A DNA stretch of 64,000 nucleotides, from positions 145,823,104-145,887,103 of the forward strand of contig NC_092520.1 in the NCBI RefSeq assembly GCF_037038585.1. The letters run 5' to 3'. Origin of the DNA: Patagioenas fasciata (lineage: Eukaryota; Chordata; Aves; Columbiformes; Columbidae). The notes beneath the pieces are model-generated. The model was not told where the DNA came from and ran no database searches. It saw only the letters and a program-made list of their open reading frames with translations. Made by a program: the position numbers and the translations under genes. This document shows positions 50,514-63,300 of the stretch, in pieces; positions within the stretch are counted from its first letter, which is position 1, and every line of letters starts with the position of its first letter.

Positions 50514-50820
50514 TGAAAGAATATCTCTAAGCACTTTATACAGGTAAATGTGCAGTTGTTGGATAAGGACTATTTGCTGCTCTTGATAAAGAATTCAGAC
50601 TAATCAATGTTTGGTTCAGTGCTAGCTCTGGAAAATCAGAGAGGAAAATCACTGGCCTATGAATTTGAAAGAATATCTCTAAGCACTTTATACAGGCAAA
50701 TGTGCAATTGTTGGATAAGGACTATTTGCTGCTCTTGATAAAGAATTCAGACTAATCAACGTTTGGTTCAGTGTTAGCACTGGAAAATCAGAGAGGGAAA
50801 AACACTGGCCTATGAATTTG
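50514..50820. repeat. Tandem duplication, 152-bp unit, two copies
   Basis: The segment 50514-50665 is repeated directly as 50666-50818. Both copies begin TGAAAGAATATCTCTAAGC and end CACTGGCCTATGAATT. The copies differ at about eight positions (for example GGTAAATG/GGCAAATG, GCAGTTG/GCAATTG and CAATGTT/CAACGTT) and one copy has a 1-bp insertion near its end, so they are about 95% identical. No coding frame runs through both, and no transposon ends flank them. It looks like a local duplication of moderate age. Confidence 0.95.
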
Positions 50821-53800
50821 AGGGAGTAAACTGTTCTGGTTAAAATAAACTGTTCACGTTGGTGACCCACCTCGCACCAAGCAGTAAACAAAAGTGATAA
50901 ATGTTAAAGCAAAGCTGTTTCATTTTTATAATTTTGAAATAAAATATTTGGGGTTTGGGGGCCTTTTTTTAATCCCCTCTTCCCTAAGTAATTATATGAA
51001 ACTGACACCAAAAGTGATGTATTAATAACTCTAAAATCATTGACGTCACCAAGATCTTAATTTTTTACCAACAGACTTTCAGCCAAAAGTTCTTGCATGC
51101 CTCTAATTCTGACTTCCCTACCATAACAACACATGGGTAGAAGTCAGTGGATGCATCAGATTACTCTTAAATGTAAGATGTCTGAGCTCAGTGCCAATCA
51201 TGATGTTCCAAGGTGTGTATATATTGTGTTCTCTCCAACATATCATGTCTGACACTTAGTTAATATACCATAAGGAAACAATACTGCATGAGCAACTTGT
51301 TTCACACAATGAAAGCGTATTCTGATGAGCACACCAGGGGGCTAAATCAGGTGCACAAAGACTGAAGACTATGGATGTAGTTTTGTGTTGCAGCCCTTTG
51401 TCTGCCACATCCATCTGTCACCAGTAGTCCAACAGGGGTCTCTTCCAAAACAACATTTTAGGATCATCTGCTTAGTAAGATCTTCCACCTCACCAGCCAT
51501 TGAGCTTCTTTTCATCATGTTGAAGTACTTAACCTATAGCACATAATTAATGTATTTTTGAGAATATCTATTTATTTTACAGAGGTTGCAGTGACAATTT
51601 AGATGCTTCTCCATCTTGGCTTTGCAAGTGAAATTGTGGCTCTCTGAAATCTACTCTATAATCTACTCTGGTTTGATTTTTCAATTTCTGCTTGAGGTGC
51701 AGATACAAAGTCTTGTGAGAGCGTCACAGTTTGGTATGTCTTCCTTCTGCAACAGGACAGTGTCATAGCTGCATTATCCAGGTTTTTCAATAAATCAAGC
51801 CTGTAGATCTTATTCATACCAGCAGATGGTAAGGAGCACCAATTCTGTTCTTCGGTCAGCCCTGGGAAAATTCTCCTCATTGTAGGTAACCTTCCTGTAT
51901 AGCCAGCTAGCTGTTTTTGAAACACAGTTCTAACCCTCAGGACTGGAAATGTGTTTGCCAACTGAGAATCAGATTGTATGGCTCACTTCCTGCACCTGAA
52001 AGATGTTTCATTACAGAGTGCATCACAGCTGTCTTCCTGCTCCTACACCTTTTGTCTTGCAAAACTTAATTATATATTAATCTCCCCCTCCCTTTTGCTT
52101 GCGATATTTTCTGCTATATTTTCAGAAGGTCACTGACTCCTGAGAGCAGTCCATTAAAGTCCTGTATGGACCAGATTAGAAAAAAGGTCATAGTTTGATT
52201 TTGGTAAAATATTGGTTTGCAATGGTTAAAGCACTCTGATTTCTGTAGCTGAAATCAGATCATATCCATCTAGGTTTGACTCAATAGCTGAGATACCTCT
52301 TTCCAGGTGAATCAAGTTAGGGAGAGCCCTCAACATGAGGGCTGACATGTAGTGACAAGTTTTAACATCCCTGTCACCATGCCCTTGATATGACTGTGAA
52401 GAGGCATTGTCTTAGGCTTAAGACACTGATACCACTCACACTGCTGCCAACTGGAATGCAGCCTTCAGGATGGGAAAACTTCCCCCTAATAGATATTCCA
52501 GAAATGAAATGAAACTTCTGCCTTTCATTTTGTTATGAGAAAATCCTCAAAATTCTAATAGTTTTATCTAAAAATACCATAAACTTTGAGAAAGATAATG
52601 GACAGGTTTTCCAACATCCTCTAAATACCAGGAGCACTGAATAAAACTGGGCTGTTTGGAAATCTCTTCTAGTATTAGTATTATTATATTTGCATCTTTT
52701 ATCCCAACTGCATTTTTCCTAACTGAGCTGAATTTGTTTTGCTTGTGAGAATCTTTAGTTCCCACCCTGTTGCCACTGCAAACACTGGTACCCATGCAGA
52801 AAGACTTCTTAGGGTGTAGAATTTACCAGTGTAGTTACACACTTTTCCTCATCGAAACGTTTACTGGCTTCAAATAAAGCCATGACTAAACAAGAAGTAG
52901 TTTTGTTATTTAAACTTTGCCTGAATTGCAGACAAAATCTATCCTGACAATGCAAAGAGAAGAAAACACCACCACCCCTTCCTCCCCAAATTCCTTGGCA
53001 TACTCCTGGCAGAATCTGAGAAGATTTGGAATTCTTGTGTGTGTGTGTGTTGGTGGTTTTTTATATTATCTTTATGAAACTTTTCTCCTTGGTGTTGCTG
53101 GTGAATAGGACATGCTGATATTCGACAGGCAGGCCTAGGAAACAGAAGAGGCATAGAGCTTGTTTTGATACCTTCATTGGGTAACAGAATTTCATCTAGT
53201 CAAAGGATGGTTTGACTAAAATAAGAATTATAAATTAAAAGTCTTCCTGGTCAGGAAGAGAAAATTTCTCCCTGTTACAAAAACCCATTTCCCTAAATGT
53301 AAATGTCTCGAAGTAGTACGGTGCTGCACACAGCTCTAGGTCTTTTGCAGCCCTGAAAGCTGCATGTATTCACATTTATGTTCTCTCTCTCAAATCACAT
53401 CTATTTTGTTTCCCAGACACAGTATCCATTGTTCTGCTTGTCTTCAGGCAAGCAGGAGGATCAGTTTGCTCCAGGTCTGTTACTTCTGTGGCACTTGCTT
53501 GCTGAGGTGCTCTGTCCCTTGTGCAAGGAAATTGCTATTAGATCAAGATGGGAAAACAAACAAACAAACAAACAAACAAAAAAAGACAGGTAAGAGGTTA
53601 TGTCTGTTAAGGGTATGTCTGTGCTGAACTGTGAGAAGAGCAGTCATTGCTGATGCTGTGTCACAGAAGCGCCATGGGACATTATGAGCTTAGATCTTCA
53701 AAGGTACATTCAAAAGTGTCATCTGGCAGCTCTGTACGGGGGTTACAGGAGCAAAGCTGATTGAGGAGCAGCAGTGCCTGGAGCTGATTTTATCACTCCA

Positions 53801-56800
53801 AGTGCTAGAACCAGTTGTTCACAGCTACACCAGGGCATGGCTGCAGCTCTCTGCTGCAAGGTGCAGGTCTGCTCTGTGGTCATTTCAGCAGGATGTAACC
53901 TTGGCTGGTGGGCTACAGATGAAAGAGTTTGGTAAACACAGTTCTACAGAAAGGCAATTGTCTTGCGTTGCCGAGTGTTTCATGTCTTTAGAATACTGAC
54001 AATATTGGGATAGCCTTCCAGCATTTTTGTTGTTTTGTGGGGAGAATGGATTGTCTTTTTAGCTTGGTTTGTTGTTTTCTTACACTGGTGTTTTGTTCTG
54101 GGTTATTTGTTTGTGGGATTTTTTGTTAAAAAAAAAAAAAATCTGTTTTTTGTACATAACACAAGAGCATTGTGTGAGGAATGCTGTTAAGGGTGGTAGA
54201 TGTGGAATGATGTGTGCTGGTCATATTTTGTTGTTTTGAAAACAAATGTGCCCCTCCTCTCCTGTTGCAATCTGTTGATTCAGCTGAAGAAGCAAGGTCA
54301 GCTTTCATCTCTCTTCTCCATTCCTTTCTTCTCGTATTCTAGAAATATTTCAGAATATTCCTTGCTTACTACCAGAGAGGTTCATACTTTCCTTCTTAGC
54401 TCTGCAGTCACCCAGGGCTCCTGGCTGCTTCCCGATACTATACTTCTGCTCTACACCCCACTGGATTTTGAGCTGGGGCAGATCAAAAAACCTTATAACT
54501 GGGAAAGAAGGAGGAAGGTTACAGGTATACTATTGGAGGAGGCAGGGTTGCTAGAAGCAAGAGAGCAGATTAAATGGTTGCATTTCTTTTTGCGTGAAAG
54601 ATTTTAAAACTGGTGACCCAATGGTTAACATGGTGGTTGCTCACATGCAGTTACACAGGACTTGCCATATCTCAGTGTTGCAAGGGTTTTCAGCTGGTTC
54701 ACTGCAGAGAATTAGAGCAATTCAGCCGCTTTCGGTGACATCAGATTTCTGAAGAAGGCAGCTGATTCTCAGCAAAATGAATGTGTCCACTGCATAAGAA
54801 GAGTCAAAAACGTGCAGTGACAGAAGAACACTTCACAGTGGAGAAAGGAGGGCCTCGATGGAGAGAAGGAAGTAACAACTTCAGTTCTGCATAAGCTGTC
54901 TCGGGCAACAAAGGTTTTAAGTCACCTCCCAATTAGATGACTGTTGCAACTGAAAACAGGCAATTCCACACCTTCTTTCCCAGTCTATTGCAAAACACTG
55001 AAGAGGAGTTTGTGATGGTGACAAAGGTCAGGTGGCTTGTTGATATGACATGAAACCTTGGTTGTGTTGAAAGAAGAGATCCTTCACCACTGACTGCATC
55101 AGAGCCTGGATTTTTCTGTCTTTATGTATTTCACCATCTGATAATTTCAGGAAGGGACTGGGAGAGAAAGCATTGCTAATATTTTCAGTTACAGTTGAAC
55201 ATTGTCCCTGGGCAACTGTAAGACCATTTTTTTTTCTTATAAACTTCCTGGTCATTTGCAGCCTTGGTGGCAGGTGATGGATATATCTGTCAGGGCAGCC
55301 AGACAAATGAGCAAATTTGGAAAGCTGCCTTGCCTGAACAGATGTTCCTTTGCACAAACAAATTTGGAAAGCCCCTTTGAACAGATAGTATGACCAGATC
55401 ACCATGTTTAATGGCTTTAACTTTCATGTCAGAGAAATCAACAATTTTGAGGATGGAAAACTTCATAAAGTACCTTTGCTACTCTAATTTTATAAACAAG
55501 AAATATAGTAAACACCTAATTGTGAAATAAGTAAAAGTGACAGGCCTGTCATAGGATTTTATCTTATTTCTATCCCTTTCTAAGCACAGCAAGAAGATTA
55601 TTTTAATGAGGTAATGAGTATTTTATCTTGTAGTGATATTTGGAATAGAGAAATTCAAGCAAAGATTGAGAATCCATGCTTAGATGAAATGGTAAATATT
55701 GCACCATTATGAAGTAGGTCAATTTTTTTTAAACTTTCCAGCATTTGAAGTATTTCTTTAAAAGCAGTCATATGCTGTCTATCTCTGAAAGTAATAGTAA
55801 AATCAATACCTTGTTGGCTTAAATATGCTGCTGCTGAACAAAACTTTGCAGTGAATTTTGAGCAGCAGATGTCATCCCCTGCATCCCACAGATGTCCATG
55901 TTTGTGTGTAACCTTTGCTGATGTGTATGGAGAGTCCTGGACTCAAAATCTCCCATGTGCATTGCTGTCTGCAACTCTGCTGGATGAACACCTGGCCTGT
56001 GGAGGAGTTCCTTTTGTGTCTTAGCAATGGGTATAGAACTTTATAACTCCTGTTGTTGCATTTCTATGAACTTACATGGTAGATGCTACGTTTGAGAATA
56101 GTGGAGTAAGGTCTGAATGATTTACTGAAGGATTAAATATTTATGTTGTATGGGGTTTTTCTAAGAGGTCCCTACTTAACTGTTCCCATATAAAACCTTA
56201 ATTTAATCTGGCCATTATGAAAACAGATTCTCTTAATACTAGCAAAATATTAAAACCAGTATTTTTAATATATGTTTGGTGACAGAGAAAAAACCCAGTT
56301 TCTCCAGTCCTACCATCAGTACACATGTGAAGTCAGTCTGAGGCTTTTCACAGATTCTGCCAGATGTGGTTATCCAGCAAATTCTTATTGCTAAATATAT
56401 GCATTTTTGAATTCTGAAAACAAAGTTAAGCCTAGGCTTGGACTTATTAGAGCATTGACTCGGGAGTGTTCCTAGGCCTGCCTGGAGATCAGCTCTGGAT
56501 GGGGGACAGGCCATGTGAGGGAGTTTAGAATCAGCACCTCCAGAGCAGTTTTACTGGCAGTCAATGTCAGGTTTTCAACTTTCTTGAGTTTCCAGGTGCA
56601 TGCTGTTGAATCACTCTTATTTTCTTTCTGTCATGTATCTCCACACCTTGCACCCTGCTCTCCTTATCTTTTCATGCTTCCTTCTCCTCACCAGTCTTAA
56701 TGTAATATCAGTGCTTAATGCTGCATGGTAGAGCAAGCTTCCCTTCCTGATGATGGGCTAAATTAATCTCGTTCCTCACTGAAGAGAAGGGGCAGTCTAA

Positions 56801-59734
56801 GAACAAGTTTAATGCTACAAATGGTCTGAAGGAAACATCACTATGGTGTCACTGTGCCTTAATATAATTTTTACATTTTTTTTAGTATCTATGGAATTTT
56901 CCTTTGTCACAGCTGAGTTTGATGAAATCTGTTGTATGCTAAGTATTTGGGAGTACCATCAGCCTGGCCACATAGGAAGAGCTGCAGATACATTATTTTA
57001 GATGACTGGGTTTAAATGTGTGTAATGCTGTCTGAGTGTGGCATGTTAACCAGGAGGACAGGTGAGGAAATCATGTTTCAGGTTGTAATTATTCAGTGTA
57101 GGCTGCAGCTGAACACTGATCTCTGTTGCAACTGTTCCAAACTAAGTATGGCTTTGGGGAAAGAATGGACAAACCAGTAGGAACCCTATTCAGCTGCACT
57201 GGCAATTTTGGCTATTTCAGTCTCAGAGTTAAAAGAAGTAGGGTTCACAAGTCTCAACCTCTACCACTACAGAACTGCGGTACCTAATACTGGAAAACCA
57301 TGAGTCATGTTATCACCCTGTTCCCATTTTTGTCCCTTCAAAGAGATCTAAAATGATAAGAAACTGCATGCTTAATGATGTCATTTGAGCTTATTATCTT
57401 TGCAAGACAGGGTCTTTAACTGGCCTTTGTACAGATAGAAAATCACTATTTCAGAACTCAGAGCTTCATTTAGTCCCCAGCAACCTCTGTCTGTAGTCAT
57501 AGTCACCCTCTCTTTTCCTCTCCTTTCCTCTCTGTTCTGTAGCCTTCCACCATCTCTATTCTTGGGTCCCCGAATTAAACAACTGGTGGGTTAAACTCTC
57601 TGCCATGTTAACACTTTCTTGTTCTCTGCTTCTCACTCTAGATTTTTACCTCCTCCAGCTTACTCTGGAATCCCTCCTTAAATCCACATTTCTTGAACAC
57701 CAGGCTCTTTTTCTGTCCAAGGGCTCCCAGTTTCACACTACATCTCCCCCAGTAAGATATTTTTCTCAGTTTTTGTCCACAAATTTATGTTTCTGCAGTA
57801 TCATTTCCTACTGCTGCATGGTCACAGATCCTCTTGCTGTCTTCTGTCTGGGCTGTAAACAGATAAACATAAGCCAGAATTTACAGCAACTGGAAATGTA
57901 TGTAAAGATTTTTCTTAGTAGGGCAAGTTCCATCCTCTTATAGAAGCTGTAAGGGAATCAAAGCCCATTTAGCCTTTTGACCAAAGGTGGCCTTCTTCAA
58001 TCATATACAGAAAAAAAAAAACAAACAAAAAAACAAAAAAAACATTCAGAAGGTACAATGAGCATTTGGGTTATTTATGGGAAGAAATATCACAAATAAT
58101 AACAAAAAAACACTGCCTAAGTTCAGAGAAGTGTGAAGGGTCACTATGAGGGGTCAATGTGGAACTAATTCTACAGCCAGTTTTGGAAACTTTTATCTTT
58201 TCTGATCTCATCTGTGGATCCCATTTACAGCTGTAGTTTGGGAATAAAAATGTAGAGGGGCACATTTACTCTGACTATCATTTTGTATGAGTCTTTCTGC
58301 ACTTTTTCCCCTGGCTTCCTTCTGTTGCATGTGCAGGATGTAGCCCAATTTTATTAATTGCCACCAGAATTTTACTGAAAAATTCCTCAGTATCTTCAAC
58401 AACTTCAGCAGCTGTCTTCATTTTCCCTATTTTCTCTGAGCATTTGGGCAGCAACTAAAAAAAAGGTTTTGCATATGTTTTGCAGGAGTTTCTTGATTTA
58501 CAGTGTTCTTAATATTATCAAAGGGAATGCACCCAAAACAAGGTACATCCTCATTCCAGTTTGAATTACTAGGCACTGAACAGATTCTATAGAAGAATGA
58601 AATTCTATGTAGCAGATCTTTTCAGTTCCATTTTCTCCCATTTGGTTTACAACTGTCTCCTGGACTATTTCTGTGCATCTTTGATCAGATCTCTTAATAT
58701 CTCAGTGGATCAATCTAAATTAAGTACAACACTACTTCTCTGCCTTGCAATGATGCAATGAGCTGGAATCTGCTTTGTATTGCTTGGATTAGAAAAGAAC
58801 AAAAAATGGGAGAAGTTAGTAAAAATCACAGACTTTTCTGGATTAGGCTTTGTGTAAGGTTGCCAGAAAGTGTGCAATGAATAGAATTAGGGCCTAGTTG
58901 CTGTAGGCTCTAGTGTAGCAGAGGCCATTCTTGAAGTAAAAGCCCATGTCATGAGGTTGAATTAATTATTACCATGTATATTGTAACAAATACAGCCAGC
59001 TATCTTGCACCTTTAATCATTCTGCAAGTAGATGGGTATGTCTTCCCTTATTCATTAATTATGAAATGCCTCAGAATATGTGGGAAAGGCAGGGTGAAGA
59101 TTTGAAGCTATGGAGCAATAAGAAATATTTTTGATGTAAACTTATTCCAGTGCATACTATTGTACTTCTTAACAACAAAGTCTACCAAAACTTTTCAGGC
59201 TACCTGGAAATTCAGCTTTCATAATTATAGTAATTATTTCTCTGCACTTGCTTTTTGCTGAAAATCGAAGAGTTCTGAGTTTCAGTCATGCAGTTTTCCC
59301 ACTTTACAGGACTTTTAAGTTTTGCATCTTTTCTGGTTTGACTTTATGAAGAAAGCAAAAATGAGAAAAAAACCCAAACATCCCTCAGGTCAGGCTGATG
59401 ACCCAGGAAGCAGCATTACATTGAAACTCCTCTGTAGCTACCCCTGGGGTTGCCCTAGGGAAGCTTCAGTTTCTATATATATTTTAAAAGTGGAATATTA
59501 CAGAGCTAAGGGAAAGAGCACTCAGGAGAGAAGCCCAGAGTAGCAGAACTGTGAATGGCTTGTAGAAAGAGAGAGAACAACTGAGACAACTAGTAAATAT
59601 TTCAGAAAGTAAAGACAAAATATATTTTTATTTATCTTTTACTGGTCAGTAAAATATTTTCCCTTAAAAAAAACCTTCTCTGGTCTACCTAAAAAATAAC
59701 TTGCTCATCAGTATCTTTTTCATTTTGTTTTTTT
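50821..59734. other. Long unique non-coding stretch
   Basis: No gene or interspersed repeat recognised in about 8.9 kb. Minor content: a short (TG)n run (53035-53050), an (AAAC)n microsatellite (53554-53584), A13 (54127-54139), and an A-rich patch with C interruptions (58009-58043). Frames of up to about 135 codons occur (54200-54607 plus; 55028-55405 minus), with no recognisable domains and no flanking gene structure. Confidence 0.6.
53554..53584. repeat. (AAAC)n microsatellite
   Basis: About six tandem AAAC units, ending in a short A run. Confidence 0.9.
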
Positions 59735-60321
59735 AGAATCATAAAATAATTTAGGTTGGAAGGGACTCTCAAAGGTCATCTAGTCCAACCCCCCTGCAAT
59801 GAGCAAGGACACCTTCAACTAGATCAGGTTGCTCAGAGCCCCATCCAGTCTGGCCTTGTGTGTTTCCAGGGATGGGGCATCTATGACTCCTCTAGGCAAC
59901 CTGTTCCATTGTTTCACCACTATTATTGTAAAAAAATTCTTCCTCGTGTCTAGCCTTAATCTCCTCCCATTTAGTTTAAAACCATTATCCTTTATCTTGT
60001 CATAGCAGGCCTTGCTGAAAAGTCTGTCTTCGTCTTTCTTATAGGCCCCTTTTAAGTACTGAAAGGCTGCAAAAAGGTTTCCCCGGAACCTTCTCTTCTC
60101 CAGGCTGAACAACCCCAACTCTCTCAGCCTGTCCTCACAGCAGAGCTGTTCCAACCCTCTGATCATCGTGGTGGCCTCCTCTGGCCCCTCTCCAGCAGGT
60201 CCATGTCTTTCCTGTGCTGAGGGCTCCAGAGCTGGATGCAGGACTCCAGATGAGGTCTCATTAGAGCAGAGTAGAGGGGCAGAATCACCTACCTTAACCT
60301 GCTGGCCATTCTCCTTTTGAT
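59735..60321 (-). mobile_element. CR1 LINE, 3' part including end of ORF2
   Basis: A minus-oriented CR1 copy of about 590 bp with its 3' tip at the left (AGAATCATAAAATAATTTAG, then 'ggttggaagggactctcaaa'). It extends upstream through the ORF2 C-terminal region and ends, 5'-truncated, near 'gctggccattctccttttga'. It is better preserved than the other copies. Confidence 0.95.
59819..60166 (-). pseudogene. CR1 ORF2 C-terminal fragment, frame still open
   Basis: On the minus strand a frame of 115 codons is uninterrupted. It reads IRGLEQLCCEDRLRELGLFS, then SLEKRRFRGNLFAAFQYLKG, and near the end [20 protein letters not shown] followed by SLETHKARLDGALSNLI. This is the conserved C-terminal tail of the CR1 ORF2 polyprotein, downstream of its reverse-transcriptase core. 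The NRLP motif is kept. It lacks the endonuclease and catalytic reverse-transcriptase domains because the copy is 5'-truncated, so it cannot be functional. The absence of stops suggests a fairly recent insertion or a short frame spared by chance. Confidence 0.9.
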
Positions 60322-63300
60322 CTTTTGATACTTCTCCACTGGAAAATTAATTTTGAATCCTCTCACTGCTCTAGGTTATACAAAAAGTGATTTATTTCTT
60401 CTGTAAGCAGTTAGAAGCCAGTGTTGCCTGGCAGGTTTTTTTATAGTATTAGCTTTATGGAAAAGAATTCCTTCCTGCTGAATCCCTTTTGTTCTTTTTC
60501 TATTTCAGTGAAATAACTTTATTTTTTAATATACATGTCGAGTGAGGATCAAACATGGTCCTTCATTCCCAGCTCTTAGTGAGAAGCTCAGGCAGAAATG
60601 GGGAAAACAAACCTCCTTGAATGTCCTTCAGCTGAAACTGTCTTTCACCAGTGGACTCTGGGATGATTTCCAGCCCGGAAATCCTGGTTTCTTACTTTTT
60701 GTAGTCTTTCCTTCTCACATTTGGCCCTTTTTGGGTCAGTGTCAGTATTAGTAAAATTGTATAATGTGGTTACTCTGCCCATACTTCTGACACACTTCAG
60801 AGTTAAGGGTCAAATAGTTCTAGCTCCTCATATATTCAGTGAGAAGAGAGAGGAGTATCCAACAAGGAGAGTCAGAGTCTCTTTCCATTGGTTTTTGCTG
60901 TCTTTTTTTTTTTTTTTTTGTATTTTGGGGGCTGTCCCTATTACTAATGTTGAAGGAGCAAGCAGAGCTCTTGGCACAGACAGCCAGAAGGAAGAGCATT
61001 GGCTGTGCGTGCGAAGGAGCCACTGCTTATCCCAGCTTCCCTCTGAAACCTGCATGGAAATATGACTAGACTACTACGAGTGTGGTTTGGGTTATCGTTC
61101 TGATAAAACAGCACTTCAGAAAGATGTAAAAATCTACTCCCAGGGTGAAAGAAATAGAAGAAGCCACATTATAGGCTGTGGCTTCCAAAGAATGAAGGCA
61201 AAGCCTTTTTCTTTCTGAATCAATCTCACTGCTCAGACACTCACTGCATTTAGTAATTTGGTAGCTACTTAGAGGCTTTCCCAGTGCTGGAAAGATAAAA
61301 ATATTCTTTTGGGTTTTCATAAATCTGTCATTAAGAAAGAAGTGTTACCTTGATAAAAAAGAATGGTTTTCTGGGGAGCAGGTTGAGGCAGAAGACTAAG
61401 ATGTCTCAGGAAAGCCTCTCTGGCCGAAATAGTTATTAGGCTTCATGGTAATCTATCGTCTAAAACCAAGATTTGTTGTACTAGGAAGCTAGTTTTTTGA
61501 TTAGTAGTGCACTAAGAAAAAAAATGTATAGAGAAGTTGCATAACTGTGTGAAACTTGGCATTCTTGAAGGTATTTTTATTTGTTTCTGGGAAGTGCTCT
61601 TTATATAGCTTGGAAAAATTAGCTGCATATATGTCCGTCTATAATGCTAAGTTGCATTTGCGTAAACCAGAAGATAATTTATATTTAGTTTTGGTTTTGT
61701 TTTGTTTTTTCATCATCTTCACAAGTGTTAATGAATGCTGTTTCTGAGGCCCACGCTCAGGGATATTTGCCAGAGGTCAGCATAACATTTACAGCATGCA
61801 AAACTAAATGCCAGTACAGCAAAGAAACTAATTTTCAGCTCCCCTCTCCCCTTTTGTGTGTTTGTTTTCTTCTTCCTTGTCATTTTCGAAGGCAAAATTA
61901 TATGACATGCGCATATAATCGTAGTAACAATTACAGAAACATAGAATGGTTTGTCTTGCACGTCTGGAAGTTTCTTTCTTCTTGTCCGTCCTGGAGATGG
62001 TCTCAACATTTGTCTTTTACTGTCCATGGGTCTGTTCTCAGTCTCTATGACCTTACCAAAACAGTAGACTGTTTTCTGCTCATGACATCGACAAGTTCAT
62101 TCAGCCCCGTTGGATGCATCCCCTCCAGTCCCACAGAACTGTGTAGATCTGCTATACCTGGGTCCTTCCCTCCATCTTCCTCTACCAGGGTAACACTTTC
62201 CTCCCCCAGACTCTGCTATGAGACACAGGCACCTGGGAGGTCTGAGTGTAGAGCTTGCAAGTGAAGACTGTAAACATATATTCTCTACACAGAATTAGTG
62301 GAAGTTTGGAACATTTCCTCTACTGAAGTTATGGTTTACTATCCAAATATCTGTGTATTGTCATGAGAACTTCAGTAATTAAGCAAGAAATGAAAGAATA
62401 AATTGATGGAACCCAAATTTTGCAGGTCCCATGCATTAGGGTTTGGCATTTTTTGCAAATAACCTGAGTTATTCTCCTCAAACTGGACATGACTAGCTGT
62501 TACTTCCTTAGATTTTTGAGAGATTGTCGTAATACTGGAACGTAATGTGTGAGTTGCCAAAGTGCATAAACAAAGAGGAATGTGGAGAGAGAATGGGAAA
62601 TGGGGTAACAAGAAAGGAAGGTAGTTTAAAAAGCCTCTTACGTTAAGTGTATTTTAATATATTGTATAAAAATATGGAACTTAAAATATTGTATATTAAA
62701 TGTACGCACTTCCGCATGAAGTTGGCCTAAAGAAGCTTGCAAAATGAAGGATTTTAATTGACATTTAAGCTGCAGGAAATCTGAAGTGGTTTTAAAAGGC
62801 GTGTGAAGCTTTTTTTCTTTCTTTCTTTTTTTACTTCTGAGGTGAAGATTTTTAGCTTAATCTCTGCAGTTCTGGCTAATTTTACTTCTGTGACTGCATT
62901 ATGCAAGGAAAGTGCAATATTCAATGCCTGTGTAATTTGTGCATTATCTGCCGTGAGAGAGGAGACACTGCTCTGAGAGAATGCGCAGTGGATTTTATGA
63001 ACAACCAAAACCATTTTGACTTCCTACACAGGCACTCCAAACAGGTCAAGGGTTGACAATGAGTAATAAAATGTAGTTTGGCTTTGTGGCATGGTGGTGA
63101 GAGAGAGGGAGGAGGGATGACAGAAAGGCAAATGCATACCGGTGATAAATGGACAGGAGAAGTGCCCAGGCTACTGTGAGCAAATGGTATAACGGAGATG
63201 AACTCAACATGGTTTCATCTGTTTAGGCAAAGACATTGTGCTGCTTTCCCATGAGGGAGAGCCATGATGCTCTGTCTTATCTGTCTTAAAACAGTCAGCA

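Noticed and set aside
51656-51961. 101-codon minus-strand open frame with mildly protein-like composition
   Set aside because: The start is a TTG and no family is recognised. There is no continuation in other frames, unlike the relic at 18.7-20.0 kb.
55028-55405. 125-codon minus-strand open frame
   Set aside because: No recognisable motif, no splice structure, no neighbours. Treated as chance.
61725-62264. 179-codon plus-strand open frame
   Set aside because: It begins at GTG, has no domain, and its composition is that of translated non-coding DNA. Frames of this length are expected occasionally in 64 kb.
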